Origin: an uncultured Alphaproteobacteria bacterium
Lineage (GTDB): Bacteria; Pseudomonadota; Alphaproteobacteria; SP197
Length of the DNA stretch: 64,000 nt
Direction: 5' to 3'
Assembly: GCA_958295695.1 (NCBI GenBank)
Contig: OY282363.1
Span: 682,001-746,000, forward strand
Shown here piece after piece: positions 7,985 through 17,269 of this stretch. The notes below the pieces were generated by a model. It saw only the letters and a program-made list of their open reading frames with translations. It had not been told where the DNA came from and did no database searches. Within the stretch, counting starts at the first letter, position 1. The number at the start of each line of letters is the position of its first letter. A program made the translations under genes and the position numbers.

Positions 7985-9201
7985 AGGAGAGGCTTCCGTC
8001 GCGACCCAGCTTGGCCGGTTCTTTCCCGACGAGGAGTACGAGGCTCGCTGGGCCGCCGTGGAGACCGAAATGCGGCGCCGGGATCTCGAGGCGGCCGTCG
8101 TGTTCGGCCGTTCCGGCGGAACCAACGACCGGTGCGGCGATGTGCTCTACCTCACGAACTTCTTCTCGACCGCGTCGGGCCAGGGCTACGACAGTCCGAT
8201 CTTCGAGGGCCGGTCGTTCAACTCGGTCCTGCTCCGGGTGGGCGAGCCGTCGGAGTTTCATGCCGACGAGCCCGGCCCGCGGACCGATCTCATCGCGACC
8301 GACCGGATCGTCTCGTCGAACACGCCGTTCCGCGACATCGCCCGGGCCGTGGAGGCCGCCGGGATCGACGGCCCCGTGGGCCTTGTCGGCTCCGACGCGG
8401 CGCCGCCGCGCTACTGGAACGCGATGCGCGAGGAGGCGCCCGGGATCGACTGGCGCATCGAGGACGACCTCGTGTTGTCGGTCCGCCGCGTCAAGTCGTC
8501 CGCCGAACGGGACGCCCCGCGCATCGCGGGCGCCACGGCGAGCCGCGCGCTCACCCGTTTCGTCGAGGGCCTCGTGATGGGCCGGCCGGAGACCGAGGCC
8601 GCGTCGGAGGCCGCCAGGGAGGTCGTGCGCTCGGGCGGAACGATCCACATGTTGCCCTGCTGCCACGGCGACCTCATCAACCAGTTCGTCGCCAATCCGA
8701 TCGCCGCCTACACCCACGACGCGCCGGAGCGGGGCGACCTTGTGCGCCTGGGTCTACGGCCCCATGTTCGAGGGCTACTACCAGGATCCGGGCCGCACCG
8801 CCGTGTGCGGGCGCAGGCCGCGCTCGGCCGAGCAGAAGGAGATGGTCGAGACCGGCGCGCGCATCGTCGAGGCGGTCATGGAGCGGATCGGGCCGGGCGC
8901 GCGCGTCATGGACGTCGCCCGCCACGGGCTCGATCTCTCCCGCCAGTACGGCGCGGAATCGAACCAGATGGCGGAGAAGTGGCCCCACTTCGGCCATGGC
9001 CTCGGCCTTTTCTTCGAGAAGCCCTATCTCGGCGTCGGGATGTGCGACGCCGACGACGTCTTCGAGGAGGGCATGGCGCTCGGCGTCGAGGCCTTCTTCG
9101 GCCTGCCGGGTCTCGGCAGCGCCGGCTTCGAGCGGAACATGCTGGTGGTCGAGGACGGCGTCGAGTTGCTCTCCACGACGCCGATGCCCTGGTGGGCCTG
9201 A
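7985..9201 (+). pseudogene. M24-family (Xaa-Pro / creatinase-like) peptidase, broken
   Basis: A strong ribosome-binding site (AGGAGAGG, 7985-7992) is followed at the right distance by GTC at 7998, which looks like a mutated GTG start. The frame runs VATQLGRFFPDEEYEARW through the N-terminal creatinase domain to the pita-bread fold (AAYTHDAPERGDLV). Near 8740 the sense passes to the next frame: AWVYGPMFEGYYQDPGRTAV, then HFGHGLGLFFEKPYL and a normal C-terminus at 9201. One base appears lost at 8736-8748. The metal-ligand region of M24 enzymes is divergent here: creatinase-like members often lack metal. A frameshift plus a dead start codon argue for real inactivation. Confidence 0.7.
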
Positions 9202-9214
9202 CCGGCGTGGGCGG

Positions 9215-10255
9215 TCAGAACCGGGCGTCGTCCCGCGAGAGGTCGCGGCGCACGAGGGCCTGGAAAGCCGCCGTGTGTTTCTCCATGTCGGGCGAGAGCC
9301 GGCCCTCCGTGTAGGCGCCCGCCTCCAGGTTGCGCTGGACGGTCTCGCAGACGCCGAGATCCTCGCGCACGATGGACTCGGCCCAGGCGAAGCTCTCGGC
9401 GGCCTCGTCCCCGTCCATGTCCCGGGCGTACCAAGCCCAACTGAGCGAGCGCAGCGCGCCCGCGCCGACGGGTTCGATGCGTTCGGCCTTGAAGCCCGTC
9501 GGCCCGATCACGGCCTGGAAGCCGGGATAGCGGTGGAACCACAGGCCCGACGAACCTCGCAGGTCCGCGCCCGTCCCGCGGTAGGTCACGTGGAAGCAGA
9601 CAAGGCGGTGGTTGTCGTATCCCGCGATCTCGACCGAGGCGCCCTCGACCGACCGGGCGAGGCGCTCGTGGACGAAGGGCAGGTGGTAGCCCTCGACCGT
9701 GTTGTCGCAATAGGTCTTCCAGTTGGCCCGGCCCTCCACCGCGAACGCGCCGTGGTAGGCGAGGTCCTCCGTCTCGGGATAGGCGGCGCACAGGCCGGGG
9801 ACCGAGCCGAGCCAGGCCGGGAGGTCGGGCGCGTCGCGGTCGACGCAGACGAAGACGCAGCCACGCCATGTGTCGACGCGGACGGGGAGCAGCGCGACCT
9901 CGGCGGGGTCGAGCCGCTCGCCGAAGCGCGGGGCGAGGCTCAGCCGGCCGTCGAGCTCGTAGGTCCAGCCGTGGTAGGGGCAGGCGATCTTCGCCGCGCA
10001 GACGCCGGCCCCGTCGGCGAACAACGCCGCCGCGCGGTGGCGGCAGACGTTGTGGAAGGCGCGCAGCGCGCCCTCCGGGTCCCGCAGCACGACGACCGGC
10101 CAGCCGTTGACCGGCCGCGCCACGTAGGCGCCCGGCCGGGCGAGCTCGTGCGCGGGCCCGAACAGCGCCCAGTTCCTGGCGAAGATCGCGCGCCGTTCCC
10201 GCTCCGCGACCGCGGGGTCGGTGTACCAGGAGGCGGGCAGGGTCGCGGTCGCCAT
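9215..10255 (-). CDS. Rieske non-heme iron oxygenase, alpha subunit
   Basis: A 346-residue ring-hydroxylating oxygenase. The Rieske motif is C71-x-H73 (CRHRAA) and C92-x2-H95 (CPYHGW). The mononuclear iron site is NWKTYCDNTVEGYH with H191-x4-H196. Start chosen at the ATG giving MATATLPASWYTDP, as family members begin near WYTDP; an in-frame ATG 11 codons upstream is less likely. The gene lies 13 bases from the broken peptidase and converges on it. It may act on a methylated amine or small aromatic; the sequence does not say which. No reductase partner is nearby. Confidence 0.85.
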   Translation of the reverse strand: MATATLPASWYTDPAVAERERRAIFARNWALFGPAHELARPGAYVARPVNGWPVVVLRDPEGALRAFHNVCRHRAAALFADGAGVCAAKIACPYHGWTYELDGRLSLAPRFGERLDPAEVALLPVRVDTWRGCVFVCVDRDAPDLPAWLGSVPGLCAAYPETEDLAYHGAFAVEGRANWKTYCDNTVEGYHLPFVHERLARSVEGASVEIAGYDNHRLVCFHVTYRGTGADLRGSSGLWFHRYPGFQAVIGPTGFKAERIEPVGAGALRSLSWAWYARDMDGDEAAESFAWAESIVREDLGVCETVQRNLEAGAYTEGRLSPDMEKHTAAFQALVRRDLSRDDARF

Positions 10256-10555
10256 GGCCACGCGATCAGCCGGACTGTCCAGCGCCAACTATCGGATACG
10301 ATTGATGAATCTTTTCGTTCCACGCACGGCAAGGGAAGCGAAAGTCAAGCCGGTTTCGCGCCCGGATGCAACTGGCCGGCCGCGTCGTTGGGTTCGCCTG
10401 CGGATTCGGTCGGGCGGCCGTTCCGGACACCGGACCGGAGCGGTCGCCGCGACGGCCCGGCGGACAGCGGACGGAGAGGATGGCGCACATACAGGTCGAT
10501 CCGAACCCGGCCATGTCCGAAACGGTCGATGCTCCGGCGCCGTTCCGTCCCGCGG

Positions 10556-10583
10556 TGGACGTGGCGCGGGACCCCACTATAGT
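10556..10583 (+). promoter_or_regulatory. Candidate sigma-70-type promoter of the reductase gene
   Basis: TGGACG (10556-10561), a 16-base spacer and TATAGT (10578-10583) lie 28 bases before the ATG at 10612. The rest of the 10256-10611 interval holds no gene that could be supported; it is ordinary high-GC sequence with a small AT-richer patch at 10285-10320 upstream of the divergent Rieske gene. Confidence 0.45.
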
Positions 10584-10611
10584 CCCCCGGCCCGACGGCC
10601 GGGAGGCGACC

Positions 10612-11544
10612 ATGGCCCTGCTCTACCTCAGCAGGCAGACCGACGGCGAGGAGTGGCGCGCGCTGCTGACGGCCGAACTGCCCGGTCTCGATTTCCGGAC
10701 TCCGGGGGAGGCCGGCGACCCGGCCGAGATCGACGCGGCGCTCGTCTGGCTCCATCCGCTCGAGGAACTCGCGGGCTACCCGAACCTGAAGCTCGTGGCC
10801 TCGCTCGGCGCCGGGGTCGATCATGTCATCGTGGCCAGACGCGCGATCCCCGATGGCGTCACGGTGACGCGCATCGTCGATCCCGCCATGACCGAGCAGA
10901 TGACGGAATGGTGCCTGATGGCCATGCTCAACCATCTGCGCGGTTGGGACGCCTACCGCGAGCTTCACCGCGAACGCCGCTACGAGGAGCGCCGCGCGCC
11001 GCTCCCCCGGGACGTGACGGTCGGGATCGCGGGACTCGGCGAGATGGGCGGCCATTGCGCACGGGTCCTGTCGGCCATGGGCTACCGGGTGTGCGGCTGG
11101 AGCCGCGGCCCGAAGCGACGGGAAGGGGTCGCCTGCTTCCACGGCATGGACCGGTTCGCCGACTTCCTCGCGCCCTGCGACGTGGTGATATGTCTCCTGC
11201 CGCTGACGCCGGAGACCGAGGACCTTTTCAACGCCGAACGCTTCGCCCGGATGAAGCCGGGGTGCTTCGTCATCAATGCGGCGCGCGGCCGTCACATCGT
11301 CGAGGAGGACCTGATCGCGGCGATCGATTCGGGGCGCATCGCCGGCGCCACGCTCGACGTCCAGCGCGCCGAGCCGATGTCCGGCGATCACCCCTTCTGG
11401 TACCACCCCAGGATCGTGACGTTCCCGCACGTCGCGGCCTTCACCGTTCCCCGCACCTGCGCGCCGCAAATCGCCGAGAACTATCGCCGCATGCGCGCCG
11501 GCGAACCGCTCATGAACGTCGTGGATCTCGAACGGGGCTACTGA
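10612..11544 (+). CDS. ghrA: Glyoxylate/hydroxypyruvate reductase A-like dehydrogenase
   Basis: A 310-residue D-isomer-specific 2-hydroxyacid dehydrogenase of the GhrA type, expected to reduce glyoxylate or hydroxypyruvate with NAD(P)H. The Rossmann motif is GIAGLGEMGGHCARVL. The catalytic Arg lies in NAARGRHIVEEDLIAAIDSG, followed by a Glu in the LDVQRAEP stretch and a His in FPHVAAFT. The ATG at 10612, preceded by GGGAGGCG and a plausible promoter, matches family length; an upstream in-frame extension from 10366 is non-conserved. Its role may be to handle glyoxylate, which the ethylmalonyl-CoA pathway consumes. It converges with the TAXI gene, three bases apart. Confidence 0.85.
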   Translation: MALLYLSRQTDGEEWRALLTAELPGLDFRTPGEAGDPAEIDAALVWLHPLEELAGYPNLKLVASLGAGVDHVIVARRAIPDGVTVTRIVDPAMTEQMTEWCLMAMLNHLRGWDAYRELHRERRYEERRAPLPRDVTVGIAGLGEMGGHCARVLSAMGYRVCGWSRGPKRREGVACFHGMDRFADFLAPCDVVICLLPLTPETEDLFNAERFARMKPGCFVINAARGRHIVEEDLIAAIDSGRIAGATLDVQRAEPMSGDHPFWYHPRIVTFPHVAAFTVPRTCAPQIAENYRRMRAGEPLMNVVDLERGY

Positions 11545-11547
11545 CGC

Positions 11548-12615
11548 TCAAACGATGTCGGCGCCGTCGTCGGGCAGCGGAACGTGGGAGAGGTCGAGAC
11601 CCGCTTCCTCGTAGTACCTGCGCGCTCCCGGATGGAGCGGGATCGCCGCGCCCAGCAGCGCGTTGGAAAGCTTGAGCTGACGCGCGGCCGGATGCCCCGA
11701 CTCGAGCAGCGCCCGGCTGTTCTCGTGCCACAGCGCCTGCGTGACGCCGTACACCAGTTCGTCGGGCAGATCCGGCGTCACGATCCACTGGGCTCCTATC
11801 GCGAGCGTCGTGACATGGGGCAGGCCCGGATAGGTGCCTTCGGGCACGACCGAAAGCGAGAAGAACGGGTGGCCGGCGAGAAGCTGCAGGGCGTCCTCGG
11901 CGGGGATCGGCAGCAGGCCGGCCAGACCCTCCTGGACGAGATCGAAGACCGAGTTGGCCGGATAGCCGGCGACGACGAAGAAGCCGTCGAGCTCGCCGGC
12001 GCGCAGCATGGAGACCGACAATCCGTGCTGGACGTAGGCGGCGTCGAGATCGGCGTCGATCAGACCATAGTAGCCCAGAATGATCCGGGCGTCGACCAGC
12101 GTGCCCGAGCCTTCGGTGTCGAGCGAGACGCGCTTTCCCGCCATCCCGGGGATCGAGGCGATTCCCGAATCGCGCCGCACCACGATCTGCACGACCTCGG
12201 GGTAGAGGCCGCCGATCAGCCGGAGGTTCCGCCTCGGTTCCGCGCCCTCGAAGACGCCCGTGCCGTTGTAGGCCCAGAACACGACGTCGGACTGGCAGAA
12301 ACCGGATTCGACTTGACCCGAGGCGACCGCCTCGATGTTGGCGACCGAGCCTTCGGACGACTGCGCGGACGCGACGAGACCCGGCACGCCGCAGCTTCCC
12401 CCCTTGTCGCAGGGCCGCGAGCCGGGAGGGTTGGAGATCACGCTCGCGATCAGCGCGCCGACCGGATAGTAGGTGCCCGCTGTGCCGCCTGTCGCGATGC
12501 GGAAGAACGCCATGTCCTGAGCGACGGCGAGCGTCGGCATCCGCGTCGCCGCCAGACCGCCCGCGGCGAGGGCGAGAGTCGAGCGGCGCGACAACCCCGA
12601 CCCCGGCGAACCCAT
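11548..12615 (-). CDS. TAXI family TRAP-transporter substrate-binding protein
   Basis: A 355-residue periplasmic binding protein of the TAXI (TRAP-associated extracytoplasmic immunogenic) family. The start at 12615 gives a twin-arginine-type signal, SRRSTLALAAGG, followed by a cleavage region near LAVAQD, then the family opening FFRIATGGTAGTYYPVGALI. Further motifs are GQVESGFCQSDV, GKRVSLDTEGSGT and HPGARRYYEEAG at the end. TAXI proteins deliver carboxylates to DctQM-like membrane subunits, but no such permease gene is in this window. A GGAGAT ribosome site precedes the chosen ATG; the longer upstream frame is not conserved. Confidence 0.87.
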   Translation of the reverse strand: MGSPGSGLSRRSTLALAAGGLAATRMPTLAVAQDMAFFRIATGGTAGTYYPVGALIASVISNPPGSRPCDKGGSCGVPGLVASAQSSEGSVANIEAVASGQVESGFCQSDVVFWAYNGTGVFEGAEPRRNLRLIGGLYPEVVQIVVRRDSGIASIPGMAGKRVSLDTEGSGTLVDARIILGYYGLIDADLDAAYVQHGLSVSMLRAGELDGFFVVAGYPANSVFDLVQEGLAGLLPIPAEDALQLLAGHPFFSLSVVPEGTYPGLPHVTTLAIGAQWIVTPDLPDELVYGVTQALWHENSRALLESGHPAARQLKLSNALLGAAIPLHPGARRYYEEAGLDLSHVPLPDDGADIV

Positions 12616-12859
12616 CGCGACATCTCCCGTGCCCTGGCGACCCGCCGGCGACCGCAACGGAGCCGCCATTCTGGAACGGATCCCGTTGGGATTTGAATCG
12701 CTTTGCGATCCGCAACGGATGCAACCGATCTCAATCCACGATTCGGGACGGCTTCACACCGCCAGATGGGGCCATTCGATGGTTCCACCCGGCCGCGGTC
12801 CGGTCGCGAACCACGCCGAAACCACGGTCCCGCGAAAAGCCTCGACCGCGGCCGGACGA

Positions 12860-13336
12860 TCAGCCCCCGCCCACGACCAGCTTGTAGTCGGGCGTGGTGT
12901 TGAGCGGGCAGGAGTAGACGTACTCGCCTTCCTCCAGCTCGATCGCGTAGTCCTTGGTGACGCCCAGATGGAGTCCGCCGCCCGAAACGCTCGGCAGGAA
13001 GGCCCGGTCGATCGCGCTCTCGGCGCGCAGATAGAAGCCGAGCATGTAGGGCACATCGACGTTGGTGACGCGGAAGACGTATTTGCCGGGTTCGAGGCGG
13101 AGCGTGCGCCCGTCGCCGACGCGGTCGCTCCCGGCCTCGGCGTTGATCCGCTCGCAGTCGGCCTTCCGGGCCGGCGCGAACCCGTGGTCGACGCCGCCTT
13201 CCGCCTCGACGAACTGGCAGCCGGTCTGCGTCAGCGCGATGACGGTGGCGTCGTCCTGGGCCTGGGCGGCGGAAGCCGCCGCGCCGAGGCCGGCGGCGAG
13301 GGCGAGGGAAGAGAGAAGGCTGCGTCCGGTGGTCAT
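12860..13336 (-). CDS. Small exported protein, possibly cupredoxin-like
   Basis: A 158-residue protein with a clear signal peptide (LLSSLALAAGLGAAASAAQA, then cleavage before QDD). The mature part contains TQTGCQFVEAEGGVDHG, CERIN, a beta-rich stretch LEPGKYVFRVTNVDVPYMLG, and SCPLNTTPDYKLVV at the end. The pattern of a beta-strand pair followed by YSCPLN resembles a cupredoxin-type sandwich, but no complete copper-ligand set (His, Cys, His, Met) is evident, so electron transfer is not claimed. The start at 13336 is the first ATG that puts the signal peptide at the N-terminus. Divergent from the ureohydrolase gene. Confidence 0.6.
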   Translation of the reverse strand: MTTGRSLLSSLALAAGLGAAASAAQAQDDATVIALTQTGCQFVEAEGGVDHGFAPARKADCERINAEAGSDRVGDGRTLRLEPGKYVFRVTNVDVPYMLGFYLRAESAIDRAFLPSVSGGGLHLGVTKDYAIELEEGEYVYSCPLNTTPDYKLVVGGG

Positions 13337-13568
13337 GATGGTTCGTGGTCCCTTTCTCGTATCGTGGCTGGCGCGGGTTCCCGGCCGGTCGCCTGGCCCC
13401 GTGCTCCAGAAGGCGGCGGCGGCCCGAAACATCAAGACCACGACGCCATCAAACCCGTTCACAACGCCTTGAGGCGCTCGCGCGCCACCGTATCCGGCGC
13501 GGGGCAAACGCGGTCGCCATGCCGGAGCCCGGTTGCTATCGTTCTTCACCGACCGTGGGGAGAGCACG

Positions 13569-14522
13569 ATGGGCCACGACCTGACCGCCGCGCCCGGCGC
13601 GCCGCCGGCGACCTTTCTGGACTTTCCGCTGGCGCTCGATCTCGACGGCCTCGAGGCGGACATCGCCATTCTCGGCGTCCCCTACGGCAAGCCCTACCGG
13701 CCCGATGAAATGGCGAACGACCAGAGCCGCGCGCCCGACGCCATCCGCCAGCGCTCCCGCATGGCCGACTACACCCGCGACCACTTCGACTGGGATCTCG
13801 GCGGTCCCCTGCTCGACGACCGGCCCGTCCGGGTGGTCGATTGCGGCAACGTCACCGCCGACATGAACGACCATGCCGAACATTACCGGCGGGCCGAGGC
13901 CGCCGCCCGCGGGATTCTCGCCTCCGGCGCGGTGCTGGTCACGCTGGGCGGCGACCACGGCGTTCCGATCCCCGTGATGAGGGCCCTGGAACGGGACGAC
14001 GAGATCACGCTGGTCCATGTCGACGCCCATCTCGATTGGCGCGACGAGGTCAACGGCGAGCGGGAAGGCTATTCCAGCCCGATCCGGCGCGCGTCCGAGA
14101 TGGCCTGGTTCGGCCGCATCGTGCAGATCGGCATCCGCGGGATCGGGAGCGCGCGCGGCGGCGAGGTCGAGGACGCCCGCGCCTACGGCGCCGACATCGT
14201 CACCGCCTACGAGATGCGCGACATCGGCATGGACGCCGTGCTCGACCGCATCCCCGACGGCGGGCCCTACTACCTCACGATCGACGCCGACGGGCTCGAC
14301 CCCACCATCATGCCGGCCGTGATGGCCCAGACGCCCGGCGGCCTCGACTGGGCGCAGACGCGCAAGCTGATCCACGGTCTCGTGGGCAAGGGGCGGGTCT
14401 TGGGCATGGACCTCGTGGAGATCGCGCCCGGCCGCGATGTCGGCGACATCACCACGATCCACGCCGAACGGCTGCTCTGCAACTTCATCGGCGCGACCGT
14501 GCGCGCCGGCTACTACGGGTGA
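13569..14522 (+). CDS. Agmatinase / arginase-family ureohydrolase
   Basis: A 317-residue ureohydrolase with the metal-binding motifs needed for a dinuclear manganese centre: GGDHG (H130), HVDAHLD (D152, H154, D156) and TIDADGLDP (D239, D241, D244). These enzymes hydrolyse agmatine, arginine, guanidinoalkanoates or similar guanidino compounds to urea and an amine. The loop after DAHLD reads WRDEVNGEREGYSS, unlike classical SpeB, so the substrate is left open. ATG start with GGGGAGAG upstream. It converges with the class II aldolase. A second intact family member lies at 16080 and a divergent one at 42052. Confidence 0.85.
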   Translation: MGHDLTAAPGAPPATFLDFPLALDLDGLEADIAILGVPYGKPYRPDEMANDQSRAPDAIRQRSRMADYTRDHFDWDLGGPLLDDRPVRVVDCGNVTADMNDHAEHYRRAEAAARGILASGAVLVTLGGDHGVPIPVMRALERDDEITLVHVDAHLDWRDEVNGEREGYSSPIRRASEMAWFGRIVQIGIRGIGSARGGEVEDARAYGADIVTAYEMRDIGMDAVLDRIPDGGPYYLTIDADGLDPTIMPAVMAQTPGGLDWAQTRKLIHGLVGKGRVLGMDLVEIAPGRDVGDITTIHAERLLCNFIGATVRAGYYG

Positions 14523-14531
14523 TCGGGCGCC

Positions 14532-15266
14532 CTAATTCACGTAGTCCGGCTCGGTCGCGTCGAGCAGGTCGCGCAGGCCGCGGAAGAACCGGTCGTGACG
14601 GGCGCCGCCGCGGGCGCCGGCGGACATGCCGGCGGCGATGTCCCGTGGAATCCGGTTGAGCTCGCAGCCCTCTCCGGTCGCCAGCACTTGGTACATGCAG
14701 GCCCGCTCGAGCTGGTAGAGGTCGATCCAGGCCCGCCCCACGGTCCCGCCGGCGACCATGGCGCCGTGGTTGCGCATCATCAGGATGCGCTTGCCGCCCA
14801 TCGCGTCGGCCATGCGTCGGCCCTCGTCCTCGTCGTCGAGCAGGCCGTCGTAGACCTCGTGGTAGGCGACGTCGCCGTGGAACTGGGCGGCCTGCTGCGA
14901 CGAGCGGGTGTCGAGCCTGATGTCCTTGCGCATCGAAAGCGCGGTGATGTAAGGCGAATGGACATGCATGAGGCACTTGGCCTCGGGAATCGCGCGGTGA
15001 ACGGGAGCGTGGATGACGAACCCGGCCACCGAGGGCTCCGCGCCGCCTTCCGTCGCCGGCATGCCGTCGGGCGCGATCGCCGCGAGGTTGCTCGCGTTCA
15101 CCAGGCTCCAGTGGGTGTCGGCCGGCGTGATGAGCATGACTTCGGGATCGTCCGGCGACATGACGGACAGATGGTTCCACACGCCCTCGTTCAGCCCTTC
15201 CCTCACGGCGAGGCGGTGGGCGGCGGCAAGGTCGCGGCGGACTTCGCGTTCGGTGGCGTTCCGCAT
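14532..15266 (-). CDS. Class II aldolase/adducin-family protein
   Basis: A 244-residue protein of the class II aldolase/adducin fold. The zinc ligands are visible in LMHVHSPYITAL (H-x-H) and the later MMRNHGAMVAGG (RNHG). The N-terminal part has GVWNHLSVMSPDDPEVMLIT. Such proteins cleave or decarboxylate phosphorylated sugars or hydroxy-acids; stand-alone members near amine-degradation genes are common and uncharacterised. The start at 15266 (MRNATEREVRRDL) matches the family N-terminus better than the ATG nine codons upstream. Confidence 0.8.
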   Translation of the reverse strand: MRNATEREVRRDLAAAHRLAVREGLNEGVWNHLSVMSPDDPEVMLITPADTHWSLVNASNLAAIAPDGMPATEGGAEPSVAGFVIHAPVHRAIPEAKCLMHVHSPYITALSMRKDIRLDTRSSQQAAQFHGDVAYHEVYDGLLDDEDEGRRMADAMGGKRILMMRNHGAMVAGGTVGRAWIDLYQLERACMYQVLATGEGCELNRIPRDIAAGMSAGARGGARHDRFFRGLRDLLDATEPDYVN

Positions 15267-15348
15267 GGTCGTCTCCGGCGCGGACAGGGCCAACCAGTCT
15301 TCCGCGTCCGAAAGCTCCGATCAACCCGTTCGCGCGTCGCGGTTCGCC

Positions 15349-16083
15349 CTACGCCAGCGTCCTCAAGGGCTTTTCGATCACGACGGCGGTGACGCAGCCG
15401 GTTTCGGAGCGGGAGGCGTGGATGCTGCCGGGGGGCAGGCTCACGACGTCGCCGGTCTCGTAGGTCGCGCCGTCGGGATCGGTGAGCGTTCCCTTCAGCA
15501 CGACGAATTCCTCCCAGCCCGTGTGCTCGTGGAGCGCGGAGCCGGCGCCCGGCGGGAAGCTGATGAGCGACAGGCCCTCGCCCGTCTCCGGGTTGGCGCG
15601 GACGTTGCGCCAGTCGATCGGGTCGGCGGTTTCGGGCAGGCTGGGGTAGCGCTCGTAATCGGCCGTCTTCCAGTTGACGATTCTGCGCCCGGCCCGCATG
15701 GCCTCGATCTCGTCGTCGCCCTCGACCGCGGCGATCGGCGATTCGATCCAGACCATCAGCGTGCAGCCCCTGGGGCAGGTCGTGCGGTGGCGCGTGCCGG
15801 GCTCGTAGCTCACCACGTCGCCCTCGGCGAGGACTTCGCCGTCGCCGTCGACCAGCTCGCCCTCGAGGACGACGAACTCCTCCCGGCCGCCGTGGACATG
15901 CAGCTTGGCCCGGCCGCCCGGCGCCACCTTCAACAGGTAGGTTCCGTCGCCCGGCCCGGGCGTCGCGCGGACGGGACGCCACATCAGGCCGGTCTCCCCG
16001 CCATCGAGCGCGGGGTAGGGCCGCCATTCGCAGGTCTTCCAGTTGACGACGACGCGGCCGTCGAGGTTCCAGTCCCGGCTCAT
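15349..16083 (-). CDS. Double-cupin (bicupin) protein
   Basis: A 244-residue protein made of two homologous cupin halves. Each half opens with VVNWKTCEW / IVNWKTADY, then has a G-x-H-x-H-type metal motif: AKLHVHGGREEFVVLEGEL and SALHEHTGWEEFVVLKGTL, and a second motif, GTRHRT / GSIHASR. Cupins of this kind are isomerases, dioxygenases or small-molecule binders. The ATG overlaps the stop of the agmatinase-family gene (ATGA, 16080-16083), so the two are translationally coupled and presumably act on the same route. No substrate is assigned. Confidence 0.82.
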   Translation of the reverse strand: MSRDWNLDGRVVVNWKTCEWRPYPALDGGETGLMWRPVRATPGPGDGTYLLKVAPGGRAKLHVHGGREEFVVLEGELVDGDGEVLAEGDVVSYEPGTRHRTTCPRGCTLMVWIESPIAAVEGDDEIEAMRAGRRIVNWKTADYERYPSLPETADPIDWRNVRANPETGEGLSLISFPPGAGSALHEHTGWEEFVVLKGTLTDPDGATYETGDVVSLPPGSIHASRSETGCVTAVVIEKPLRTLA

Positions 16084-17036
16084 GACGCCTTGCTCCGGTT
16101 CTCGGCCATCAGGCAGGCCATCTCGAACATCAGGTTGGCGACGTTGACGAAGGTCATCCCGGTCGGATCGTGCGGCGGAGAGACCTCGCAGATGTCGCCG
16201 CCCACCGCCTCGACGCCGCGGAACGAGCGCAGGATCACCTGCATGTCGCGCATGGAGATTCCGCCGGGCTCCGGCACGCCGGTGCCGGGACAGTCGCGCG
16301 GGTCGAGCCCGTCGATATCGATGGTGAGGTAACAGGGTCCGTCGCCGATGACGTCCAGCGCGAACCGGATGAAGGCGTCCCGGCCCATGGTCTCGTAATC
16401 GTCCATCGGGACCATGGCGATGCCGACATCGGCGCCGTAGCCGATGTCGTCGTCGCCGTAACGGGTGCCGCGCAGGCCGACCTGGACGGTCCGCCGGGGG
16501 TCGACCAGACCCTCTTCCACGGCGCGTCGCAGGAAGGTGGCGTGGTTGATCGTCGCGCCCATGAACTCGTCGAAGGTGTCGGCATGCGCATCGACGTGGA
16601 ACAGGCCCAGGGGCCGGTCGCGGGCGATGGCGCGCAGGATCGGCAGCGGCACGGTGTGGTCGCCGCCGACCGAGAGCGGCCAGGCGCCCGCGGCGTGGAT
16701 TTCCTCGTAGAAGTCCTGGATCATGTCGCAGCTCTCCTCGACCTTCAGCGGGTGGGTCGGCGCGTCGCCCACGTCGGCGATGTTGCATAGCCGGAAGGGC
16801 GCGACCTTGGTGGCCGGGTTGACCGCGCGGATCAGGCGGCTCGCCTCGCGCGTGGCGGCGGGACCGTGGCGCGCGCCCGGGCGGTAGGTCGCGCCGAGGT
16901 CGAAGGGCACGCCGGCGAGCGCGATGTCGACGTCGGGACCGATGGCGTGACGCCGGGAGCGCATGAAGGTCGCGGGCTCCTGGTAGCGCGGCGTGACGCC
17001 CGAATCGAACGGCTTGAAATCTCCCGGACCCGACAT
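16080..17036 (-). CDS. Agmatinase-family ureohydrolase
   Basis: A 318-residue ureohydrolase with all motifs of the family: VGGDHTVPLP (H127), HVDAHAD (D149, H151, D153) and TIDIDGLDP (D240, D242). The N-terminal part GVPFDLGATYRPGARHGPAA is typical of SpeB-like agmatinases and guanidinobutyrases. The start at 17036 (MSGPGDFKPFDSG) follows a non-conserved upstream extension. The gene is the first of a two-gene unit with the bicupin. With the ureohydrolase at 13569 it suggests catabolism of a guanidino compound by this locus. Confidence 0.88.
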   Translation of the reverse strand: MSGPGDFKPFDSGVTPRYQEPATFMRSRRHAIGPDVDIALAGVPFDLGATYRPGARHGPAATREASRLIRAVNPATKVAPFRLCNIADVGDAPTHPLKVEESCDMIQDFYEEIHAAGAWPLSVGGDHTVPLPILRAIARDRPLGLFHVDAHADTFDEFMGATINHATFLRRAVEEGLVDPRRTVQVGLRGTRYGDDDIGYGADVGIAMVPMDDYETMGRDAFIRFALDVIGDGPCYLTIDIDGLDPRDCPGTGVPEPGGISMRDMQVILRSFRGVEAVGGDICEVSPPHDPTGMTFVNVANLMFEMACLMAENRSKAS

Positions 17037-17086
17037 GCTGCGCTCCACTCCCCCGGCCGTGGATGTTCCGCCGTTCCGGCAGCCTA

Positions 17087-17176
17087 GAGCGGTTCCGGCT
17101 TCGCTGGAACCGCTCCGGAGCCGCTTGCCGCGAGCGACAACCGAGCCATGGCGATTCCGTCGAAGACGGAAACGCC
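17087..17176. repeat. Dispersed double-hairpin intergenic repeat (copy 1)
   Basis: A perfect 10-bp arm hairpin, GAGCGGTTCC ... GGAACCGCTC (17087-17115), is followed by a GCGAGCGACAA core and a second hairpin, GGCGATTCCGTC ... GACGGAAACGCC (17150-17176). Related copies, some inverted or partial, occur at 35430-35475, 38916-38950 and 45356-45415. The 17037-17372 interval contains this element and the promoter below, and no gene. Confidence 0.7.
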
Positions 17177-17269
17177 ACGAAGCGGGTCGCGGACGATGCA
17201 ATCCGGACCGGCGCGTCCGCTCCGGCGGGCCGGGGTCGGCGGCGGAGCGGAACCCGGCGATGTCCGGGC

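Noticed and set aside
10366..10611. Longer N-terminus for the hydroxyacid reductase
   Set aside because: The extension covers the candidate promoter and is not protein-like; the ATG at 10612 fits the family.
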